A stretch of DNA of 7,594 nt from UBA9732 sp963615565 (GTDB lineage: Bacteria; Spirochaetota; Spirochaetia; Sphaerochaetales; Sphaerochaetaceae). Where the stretch lies: the NCBI GenBank assembly GCA_963615565.1, contig CAVEGR010000112.1, forward strand, positions 1 through 7,594, given 5' to 3'. Both the position numbers and the translations under genes were made by a program. Below the pieces are notes generated by a model. That model ran no database searches, was not told the origin of the DNA, and saw only the letters and a list, made by a program, of their open reading frames with translations. Below are positions 1 through 5,181 of the stretch, piece after piece (the first letter of the stretch is position 1; each line of letters opens with the position of its first letter).

Positions 1-124
1 CCTAAACATATCACAAAAATTTACCTTAGGCAAGTTGCGTTTTTTACATGATTAGTGCAAAAATGCTTGGCAATTTAGCACTTAAGGTGTTTAAAAAATG
101 CATAATGTATGTTAACATGTCTGC
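1..124. other. Non-coding leader upstream of rpe
   Basis: No convincing coding sequence lies here. The stretch is AT-rich, with a T6 run at 40-45 and a weak stem-loop at 54-82. Possible promoter pieces are poor: TTGGCA at 67-72 has no good -10 at 17 bases, CATAAT at 101-106 has no good -35, and TTTAAA (90-95) with TAACAT (113-118) is spaced 17 bases but each element matches only 4 of 6 consensus positions. A promoter for the rpe-dtd pair is expected here, but I cannot place it. Confidence 0.5.
54..82 (+). other. Weak imperfect stem-loop in the rpe leader
   Basis: AGTGC (54-58) pairs with GCACT (78-82). Inside it, AAATGC (61-66) can pair with GCA plus TTT (70-76) around a TTG loop, with one bulged A at 73. 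No T tract follows, so it does not look like an intrinsic terminator. It may be a leader structure or chance pairing in AT-rich DNA. Confidence 0.25.
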
Positions 125-790
125 ATGGAAAGAAACGTGATTATAGCACCATCGGTATTGTCTTGTGATTTTTCAGATATTCGCGGGGCATTGAGTGATA
201 TTGACCAAAGTGGGGCAACTTGGGTGCATCTAGACGTGATGGATGGCCTTTTTGTTCCCAATATTACGTTTGGGCCTAAATTTATTTCAGACATGAGACC
301 TCATTCAAATAAATTTTTTGATGCACATCTTATGATTGAAAATCCCCTTAGGTATGTTGAGCAGTTTGCTAAGGCTGGCTCACAGGCAATTACTGTGCAT
401 GTGGAAGCTTGCAACAAGGTATCCAGTGACAATGTTTTAGAGACTCTAAAGCAAATTAAGACCTTGGGTTGCCATGCTGGGATTTCACTTTGTCCTTCAA
501 CAAGTGTCAGTGAAATTGAGGGACTTTTAGACTATGTGGATCTTGTTTTGGTAATGAGTGTTAATCCTGGTTTTGGAGGTCAGAGCTTCATGCCAAACAG
601 TCTAGATAAAGTAAGAAAGCTTGTTGAATGTAGGTGTAATAGAAAATATTTAATTTCAATTGATGGTGGAATTAATGAATCTACTATTGGACTTGTTAAA
701 GATGCTGGCATTGATGTTGCTGTAGTTGGTTCTGCTTTCTTTAAGGCTTCTGACAAGAAATCACTTGTTAAGAAATTGGAGTTGGCATGA
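125..790 (+). CDS. rpe: Ribulose-phosphate 3-epimerase
   Basis: Interconverts D-ribulose 5-phosphate and D-xylulose 5-phosphate in the cytosolic pentose phosphate pathway. The 221-residue length is normal for this TIM-barrel family. Visible family motifs are IAPSVLSCDF (7-16), VHLDVMDG (34-41), HLM (68-70), MSVNPGFGGQSF (144-155, phosphate-binding loop) and IDGGI (179-183). By analogy with E. coli Rpe, the metal ligands and acid/base residues are His35, Asp37, His68 and Asp180, all present. The ATG at 125 is the only reasonable start: an in-frame TAA lies at 113-115 with no start codon between. There is no Shine-Dalgarno sequence in front of it, so initiation is weak, leaderless or SD-independent. 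The stop overlaps the dtd start by four bases (ATGA), indicating translational coupling. Confidence 0.96.
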   Translation: MERNVIIAPSVLSCDFSDIRGALSDIDQSGATWVHLDVMDGLFVPNITFGPKFISDMRPHSNKFFDAHLMIENPLRYVEQFAKAGSQAITVHVEACNKVSSDNVLETLKQIKTLGCHAGISLCPSTSVSEIEGLLDYVDLVLVMSVNPGFGGQSFMPNSLDKVRKLVECRCNRKYLISIDGGINESTIGLVKDAGIDVAVVGSAFFKASDKKSLVKKLELA

Positions 791-1222
791 AAGCGGTTGT
801 CCAGCGTGTAAAAAACGCAAGTGTGACGGTAGATGATGTTATTACAGGTTCTATTCAAAAAGGTCTTTTGATTTATCTTGGTATTGCAAATGAAGATGAT
901 GAATCATTGTGCACCAAGATGGTAAACAAGATTGCTAAAATGCGTATTTTTGAAGATGAAAATGATAAGATGAACCTCAGTGTTCAAGATATTGATGGAA
1001 GTATTCTTGTTGTAAGTCAGTTTACACTGTATGCAAACTTGCATAAGGGAAATAGGCCTTCTTATGATGAGGCAGGAGAACCTAAACATGCTGAAAAACT
1101 TTACGAATATTTTATGAANNNNNNNNNNGCATGGGATGTTTGGTGCACATATGCATGTTGAATATGAAAATGATGGTCCAGTTACTATTATTATGGATTC
1201 AAAGGATTTATTTGGTAAATAA
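787..1222 (+). CDS. dtd: D-aminoacyl-tRNA deacylase (interrupted by an assembly gap)
   Basis: Hydrolyses D-aminoacyl-tRNAs and mischarged glycyl-tRNA(Ala), releasing free tRNA in the cytosol. The N-terminal part (787-1118) shows the DTD start MKAVVQRVKNASVTV and the active-site SQFTL motif at residues 77-81. After the N run the reading continues in another frame (codon ATG at 1136, stop TAA at 1220-1222) with GMFGAHM and NDGPVT, the C-terminal Gly-cisPro proofreading motif. Both halves of the active site are therefore present and the gene is probably intact; the frame change comes from the placeholder length. Reading straight through the Ns gives a false 124-residue product ending at 1161. 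From memory of E. coli Dtd (145 residues), the gap should hold about 30 bases. GGAG at 778-781 lies 5 bases before the ATG, which overlaps the rpe stop. Confidence 0.93.
1119..1128. other. Run of 10 N (assembly gap placeholder) inside dtd
   Basis: Exactly ten Ns. Upstream coding is in frame 1 and downstream dtd coding in frame 2, so ten is not the true gap size. The true number must be a multiple of three to restore the frame. Thirty bases would match the spacing between the same motifs in E. coli Dtd (inference from remembered sequence). Confidence 0.95.
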
Positions 1223-1236
1223 TGATTTGGATGAGA

Positions 1237-1258
1237 TTTTTTGCAAAATGAGCAAAAA
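1237..1258 (+). promoter_or_regulatory. A/T-rich inverted repeat upstream of recA
   Basis: TTTTTGC (1238-1244) and GCAAAAA (1252-1258) are exact reverse complements separated by 7 bases. The left arm also sits in a perfect 10-bp palindrome, TTTTGCAAAA (1239-1248). It lies in the 59-base dtd-recA spacer, 23 bases before the recA ATG. It could be an operator (recA is commonly SOS-controlled) or a weak hairpin. It does not match the E. coli or Gram-positive LexA boxes, and no clear -10/-35 pair is visible beside it. Confidence 0.35.
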
Positions 1259-1281
1259 CCTTAAAACTCAGGAGTTTATAA

Positions 1282-2364
1282 ATGGCAAAAGATAAAATTG
1301 CTGAAAACAAAGTTAGTGATGTTCTAAAAAATAAGTTGGAAGCTTTGGAAGCTGCAAGACAACAAATTGATAAAGAATTTGGAAAAGGCTCTTTAATGAG
1401 GCTTGGAGATAGTACATATGCAAAGAATATTGAAGTAATTTCATCGGGTTCCATATTGTTGGATGAAGCGTTGGGAGTAGGGGGATATCCAAGAGGAAGA
1501 ATTATTGAAATCTATGGCCCCGAGTCTTCAGGTAAAACTACACTGGCCCTGCATGCAATTGCAGAAGCCCAGAAAGCTGGTGGAATTGCTGCTTTCATTG
1601 ATGCTGAGCATGCCCTAGATCCAACTTATGCAAAAAAACTTGGTGTAAATACTGATGAGCTTTGGATTTCTCAACCAGATAGTGGTGAACAGGCTCTTGA
1701 AGTTGCTGAGTCTTTAGTGCGCAGTGGTGCCGTTGATATTATAGTTGTTGACTCAGTTGCAGCTCTCACTCCTCAAGCAGAATTGGAAGGTGATATGGGC
1801 GATTCTCATATGGGGCTTCAGGCTAGACTTATGAGCCAAGCATTGAGAAAACTCACTGGAATTTTGGCAAAAAGCAAGACAACAATTATTTTCATCAACC
1901 AAATTCGCATGAAAATTGGAGTTATGTTTGGCAATCCAGAAACCACAACAGGTGGAAATGCTCTAAAATTTTACAGTTCAGTTAGAATGGATGTACGCAA
2001 GATAGAAACCATCTCTAAAGGTGCAGACGATTTTATTGGAAACCGTGTGCGCGTAAAGATTGTCAAAAACAAGGTAGCCCCACCTTTCAGAAAGGTTGAA
2101 CTTGACTTGTACTTCAACGAAGGCATCTCATATGCTGGAGGAATTCTTGATGCTGCCTTGAAATACAATTTCGTGGAGAAAACTGGTTCTTGGTATTCGT
2201 ACAATGGTGAAAAAATTGGACAGGGCAGAGATAACGCCATCAACTTCCTCAAGCAGAATCCCGATGTTCTTGCGGAGCTTGATGCTAAGTTAAGAATTGC
2301 AATGTTTGGAAGCACTGAGGCAACTAATAATACACCCGTAGAACAGCAACCTACAGATAAGTAG
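1282..2364 (+). CDS. recA: Recombinase RecA
   Basis: DNA-dependent ATPase that forms filaments on single-stranded DNA, catalyses strand exchange and, where LexA exists, triggers its cleavage. The 360 residues match the family length (E. coli 353). Visible: Walker A GPESSGKTT (79-87), FIDAEHALD (105-113) with catalytic Glu109, Walker B IIVVDSVAAL with Asp157, and FINQIR followed by loop L2 around GNPETTTGGNALKF (217-230). These line up with E. coli RecA with a constant offset of +13, so the N-terminal helix is about 13 residues longer. The short C-terminal tail is polar (TNNTPVEQQPTDK) rather than strongly acidic as in E. coli. AGGAG at 1270-1274, 7 bases before the ATG, supports the start. 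The gene has its own spacer upstream, with a candidate operator, and ends in a hairpin, so it may be partly a separate transcription unit. Confidence 0.99.
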   Translation: MAKDKIAENKVSDVLKNKLEALEAARQQIDKEFGKGSLMRLGDSTYAKNIEVISSGSILLDEALGVGGYPRGRIIEIYGPESSGKTTLALHAIAEAQKAGGIAAFIDAEHALDPTYAKKLGVNTDELWISQPDSGEQALEVAESLVRSGAVDIIVVDSVAALTPQAELEGDMGDSHMGLQARLMSQALRKLTGILAKSKTTIIFINQIRMKIGVMFGNPETTTGGNALKFYSSVRMDVRKIETISKGADDFIGNRVRVKIVKNKVAPPFRKVELDLYFNEGISYAGGILDAALKYNFVEKTGSWYSYNGEKIGQGRDNAINFLKQNPDVLAELDAKLRIAMFGSTEATNNTPVEQQPTDK

Positions 2365-2369
2365 GTTGC
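2346..2369 (+). terminator. Perfect 9-bp hairpin spanning the recA stop codon
   Basis: GCAACCTAC (2346-2354) and GTAGGTTGC (2361-2369) are exact reverse complements with a 6-base AGATAA loop. The recA TAG (2362-2364) lies in the 3' arm. An A-rich stretch, not a U tract, follows directly, and a T7 run appears only at 2390-2396, 20 bases further on. It is therefore not a classical intrinsic terminator. It could weaken read-through into scpA, act as a 3' stabilising structure for recA mRNA, or cause pausing. Confidence 0.5.
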
Positions 2370-2396
2370 AAATAGGTAACTTTACAACGTTTTTTT

Positions 2397-3212
2397 ATGG
2401 TTGATTTTCATATTCCAGCACAAAATTTTGATGGACCTCTAGATGTACTTTTACACCTCATTCAGAAGGCTGAGGTAAATATATATGATATTCCAATCTC
2501 AATGATAACTGATCAGTTTTTAGAATATCTCCATCATGCTGAAGGAATTGGATTGCAAGATTTATCTGAGTTTTACAAGATGGCAGCTGAGCTTATTTGG
2601 ATTAAAAGCCAAATGATGCTACCAGTAGAAGTTGAGTTTGATGAAGAATATACAGATCCAAGAGAAGAACTTGTTGAACGTCTTTTGGAGTATTCAAAAT
2701 TTAAAAAATACTCAGAGCTTTTAACGGGTTCAGATAATTCAGATGATTTAAATATTCAAAGAAAACCATCAGAATTTGTTCTTCCTTTCTCAGATGAAGA
2801 ACTTTGGGAAAATGTTACAGTTCAAGATCTCTTAGAAAGCTACGCTAACATGATGAAAAGCTATAACTTCATTGAAGAAAAGATCTTTAACATCTATGAA
2901 GATGTCTCTGAAAAAGAAAAAGTTGCTTTAATGAATGAGCTTTTTGAGACAAAAGATTCAATTATGTTCTCAGATTTGTTTATTAAAAAAACTCCAGAAC
3001 ATGTTATTTGTTCGTTTTTAGCTGTTTTAGAGGCTGTAAAGGACAAAATGATTTTGGTTGATCAGCCTGTTCCTTTTGGAGATATGGTTTTAACTAAGCG
3101 TACAATTGACTGGAATCCTAATTTAGCTGATGACTATGATGATCAATATGACGAAATTGTTGAAAATAAACTAGAAGACAATGATAACTTCTCTGTTGTA
3201 GAAGATGACTAG
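2397..3212 (+). CDS. scpA: Segregation and condensation protein A (kleisin)
   Basis: Kleisin subunit that bridges the heads of the SMC dimer and binds ScpB, forming the bacterial condensin that organises and segregates the chromosome. The 271-residue length is typical. The N-terminal hallmark FDGPLDVLLHLI (11-22) is followed by IYDIPISMITDQFLEYL and by the helix EFYKMAAELIWIKSQMMLP, which packs against the SMC coiled coil. The C-terminal winged-helix part (about 187-235) contains FSDLF and FLAVLEAVKD and binds the other SMC head. The tail after residue 238 is very acidic and probably disordered. An in-frame TAG at 2373-2375 and no usable upstream codon fix the ATG at 2397. There is no Shine-Dalgarno sequence; a T7 run touches the start codon. 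scpB follows after 28 bases. Confidence 0.95.
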   Translation: MVDFHIPAQNFDGPLDVLLHLIQKAEVNIYDIPISMITDQFLEYLHHAEGIGLQDLSEFYKMAAELIWIKSQMMLPVEVEFDEEYTDPREELVERLLEYSKFKKYSELLTGSDNSDDLNIQRKPSEFVLPFSDEELWENVTVQDLLESYANMMKSYNFIEEKIFNIYEDVSEKEKVALMNELFETKDSIMFSDLFIKKTPEHVICSFLAVLEAVKDKMILVDQPVPFGDMVLTKRTIDWNPNLADDYDDQYDEIVENKLEDNDNFSVVEDD

Positions 3213-3233
3213 ATTTTTTGTTTAATATATAAT
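3205..3233 (+). promoter_or_regulatory. Candidate sigma-70 promoter for scpB, leaderless
   Basis: A perfect -10 hexamer TATAAT lies at 3228-3233. With a 17-base spacer, the -35 position (3205-3210) reads ATGACT, matching 4 of 6 TTGACA positions. Transcription would start at about 3240-3241, which is the A of the scpB ATG or the base before it. A T6 run lies in the spacer (3214-3219). AT-rich DNA makes chance TATAAT common, but this one coincides with a start codon lacking any Shine-Dalgarno sequence. Confidence 0.45.
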
Positions 3234-3240
3234 CCATCTC

Positions 3241-3786
3241 ATGACCTTAAGTGAAAACGCTAGACTTATAGAAGCTGTGCTATTTTTAGAAAATGAACCA
3301 CTATCAGTAGAGAGACTATGTTCAATGACAGGCTTGAAAGAAAATGATGTACGTGATGCTCTTTCTCAACTGTCTGAAGTCTTTTACGCAGATGATCATG
3401 GACTTGCTTTAGTTGAATCTGCAGAGACATTTTCTTTTGTTCCATGCTCAAACCTTAATGATAAATTAAGAGCTTGTTATGGAAAACGCATTGACAAACG
3501 TTTATCTAAAGCCGCAATGGAAACACTAGCTATTGTTGCTTATTCACAGCCAATCACTAGAGGTGAAATTACAAAAATAAGGGGAGTAGTATCTGATTCT
3601 ATTATTAGAATTTTAAGAGAAAGGGACTACATTAAGGTTGTTGGCAGAAAGGATGTACAAGGACATCCATGTCTTTATGGGACAACAAGAAAGTTTCTTT
3701 ATACTTTTAAGCTTGAAACCATTAGTGCGTTGCCAAAGCTTTCTGAAATAGATAGACAGAGGTTTGAAAAAGAAGATGAAAATTGA
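3241..3786 (+). CDS. scpB: Segregation and condensation protein B
   Basis: Dimeric winged-helix partner of ScpA in the SMC-ScpAB condensin; it binds the central region of the kleisin and regulates SMC head engagement. The 181 residues fit the family. The N-terminal winged helix begins with ENARLIEAVLFLENEPLS, and the second domain carries the hallmark LSKAAMETLAIVAYSQPITR (88-107, given here as family signature) followed by EITKIRGV and the GRKDVQGHP and YGTT segment. The ATG at 3241 gives the usual family N-terminus, but there is no Shine-Dalgarno sequence before it, consistent with the leaderless promoter proposed just upstream. Its last 11 bases overlap the start of the rluB-like gene. The neighbouring scpA is its functional partner. 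Confidence 0.95.
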   Translation: MTLSENARLIEAVLFLENEPLSVERLCSMTGLKENDVRDALSQLSEVFYADDHGLALVESAETFSFVPCSNLNDKLRACYGKRIDKRLSKAAMETLAIVAYSQPITRGEITKIRGVVSDSIIRILRERDYIKVVGRKDVQGHPCLYGTTRKFLYTFKLETISALPKLSEIDRQRFEKEDEN

Positions 3787-4516
3787 ATATCCAATTAGAT
3801 TACAAAGTTATTTGGCAAAATGTGGTGCTGGGTCTCGTAGAGGATGTGAAGAACTCATTGCTAGCGGCCGTGTTAAAGTAAACAATAAGCGTGTAACTGA
3901 AATGGGCATCAAAGTAAATGAAGACGATATTGTTTACGTTGATGATGTTTTAGCAGAACCCGAAGAGAAAAGTTACTACTACATTCTAAACAAGCCAAAA
4001 GGCTTTGTTTGTACCAACTATGACCCAAACGAGACAGCATATGCACGTAATTTACTGGATGTTCCAGAACGCAATTTATTGTTTAATGTTGGAAGACTAG
4101 ATAAAGATTCTCAGGGCCTAATTATCTTCACAAATGATGGTGATTTTGCAAACTTAATCATGCATCCGTCTTCACAAATTGAAAAAGAATACATTGTTAG
4201 AACTGATATTGATATTCTGAAAAAAGACATGGATGATGCCTACAGAGGACTAATAAGGCCTTATAGAATAAAAAGTTATAAACTCTTAGGGAAAAAGGAT
4301 GCTTCAGTAGTTCTCACTGAAGGTAAAAACAGAGAGATTAGAAATCTCTTTGCTGCTATGGGCTATGAAGTAAAAAAATTAACTAGGGTTAGAATTGGAA
4401 ATATTGAGCTTGGAGAACTTACTCCAGGCAAATATAGAAAACTTACAAAAGCAGAAGTTAATTCATTAATTGAGAAAGCCGGGAAGAAAAAATCGGGATA
4501 TGGAGAGAAGAGATGA
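3776..4516 (+). CDS. rluB: 23S rRNA pseudouridine synthase, RluB/RsuA family
   Basis: Isomerises a specific uridine in rRNA to pseudouridine. RsuA/RluB/RluE/RluF enzymes share this architecture, and RluB (23S rRNA) is the usual one beside scpAB, so exact target specificity is an inference. From ATG 3776 the product is 246 residues. An N-terminal S4 RNA-binding domain (about 6-55: PIRLQSYLAKCGAGSRRGCE, then GRVKVNNKRV) precedes the synthase domain with LNKPKGFVCT (71-80), the catalytic motif GRLDKDSQGLIIFTNDGD with Asp109, and the C-terminal EGKNREIRNLFAAMGY. An upstream in-frame TTG at 3764 would add four residues (MKKK), but AGAGG at 3758-3762 sits only one base from it and 13 from the ATG. 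I prefer the ATG, although neither spacing is ideal. It overlaps scpB by 11 bases and cmk by four (ATGA), implying coupled translation. Confidence 0.93.
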   Translation: MKIEYPIRLQSYLAKCGAGSRRGCEELIASGRVKVNNKRVTEMGIKVNEDDIVYVDDVLAEPEEKSYYYILNKPKGFVCTNYDPNETAYARNLLDVPERNLLFNVGRLDKDSQGLIIFTNDGDFANLIMHPSSQIEKEYIVRTDIDILKKDMDDAYRGLIRPYRIKSYKLLGKKDASVVLTEGKNREIRNLFAAMGYEVKKLTRVRIGNIELGELTPGKYRKLTKAEVNSLIEKAGKKKSGYGEKR

Positions 4517-5154
4517 TTGTTGCAATTGATGGGCCTGCGGGCGTTGGAAAAAGCTCTATTGCCAAGATGATTTCTGAAAAATTAGGGCTTTATTATCTCA
4601 ATTCAGGTAATTTTTACAGAGGTGTGACATATAGAATCCTTAATTTGGGCCTTGACCCGTCAAATCCGGCGGATTGCATTAAGGCCGCAGAAGGGGCAAA
4701 ATTTGACGTGCGTGATGGTAAATTCTATTTGGATGACGAGTACGTGGAGGATATGTTACATCATCCGTCTATTGATTTGTGGGCATCAAAAGTGTCGTCT
4801 GTGCCAAAAGTTAGAGAAATAGTGAATGAAAGAATTTTGGAGCTTACAAAAAAGTTTGATATTGTTGCAGAGGGTAGAGATATGACCACCGTTGTATTTC
4901 CCAATGCAGAGTATAAATTCTTCTTTGATGCAACCCCAGAGATAAGGGCAAAAAGGCGCTACGACCAAAATCCAGAATTAATGGATTATGAAACAGTTTT
5001 GAAGGAAATTAATGAAAGAGATGCAATTGATAGAAATAAGCTAGTTGGAGGTTTAAAAATTGCATCAGATGCTATTTATATAGATACTTCATACTTGACC
5101 ATAAACCAAGTTTGTGACAAAGTGATAGGAGCCGTAAAAGGCTTAAAAAAGTAG
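4513..5154 (+). CDS. cmk: Cytidylate kinase
   Basis: Transfers a phosphate from ATP to CMP or dCMP in the cytosol, recycling cytidine nucleotides for RNA, DNA and lipid precursors. The 213 residues are close to the usual 220-230. Visible: P-loop GPAGVGKSS (7-15), the NMP-binding NSGNFYRG (30-37; E. coli Cmk has Asp where Asn30 stands), AEGRDMTTVVFP (119-130), and the LID-region FFDATPEIRAKRRYDQ (137-152). ERDAIDRN near residue 174 carries the conserved Arg/Asp pattern. GGAGA at 4502-4506 lies 6 bases before the ATG, which overlaps the rluB stop. The single stop TAG at 5152-5154 is in the same frame as rpsA with no other stop between, so reading through would give a Cmk-S1 fusion of about 790 residues. 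Confidence 0.96.
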   Translation: MIVAIDGPAGVGKSSIAKMISEKLGLYYLNSGNFYRGVTYRILNLGLDPSNPADCIKAAEGAKFDVRDGKFYLDDEYVEDMLHHPSIDLWASKVSSVPKVREIVNERILELTKKFDIVAEGRDMTTVVFPNAEYKFFFDATPEIRAKRRYDQNPELMDYETVLKEINERDAIDRNKLVGGLKIASDAIYIDTSYLTINQVCDKVIGAVKGLKK

Positions 5155-5168
5155 AAATATATAGGATC

Positions 5169-5173
5169 AGGAG
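5169..5173 (+). promoter_or_regulatory. Ribosome binding site deciding the GTG start of rpsA
   Basis: AGGAG ends 8 bases before GTG 5182. The alternative ATG at 5200 has no Shine-Dalgarno sequence at a proper distance. The site lies after the cmk stop, so rpsA can be translated independently of cmk read-through. Confidence 0.8.
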
Positions 5174-5181
5174 AAAGAAAA

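Noticed and set aside
1..9. Possible start of a divergent minus-strand gene (ATG in the reverse complement at 9-7)
   Set aside because: Only three codons are visible, and the nearest AAGG on that strand is 14 bases away, too far for a supported start.
30..45. GCAAGTTGC palindrome followed by a T6 run as an intrinsic terminator for an upstream gene
   Set aside because: The palindrome leaves a one-base loop and cannot form a usable hairpin; no other GC-rich stem precedes the T run.
787..1161. dtd called as a truncated pseudogene of 124 residues
   Set aside because: The apparent end comes from translating across a placeholder of arbitrary length; the true C-terminus with GPVT is intact in the next frame to 1222.
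1971..2315. 114-codon open frame on the minus strand inside recA
   Set aside because: It is antisense to conserved RecA coding sequence, has no family resemblance and is explained by the codon use of recA.
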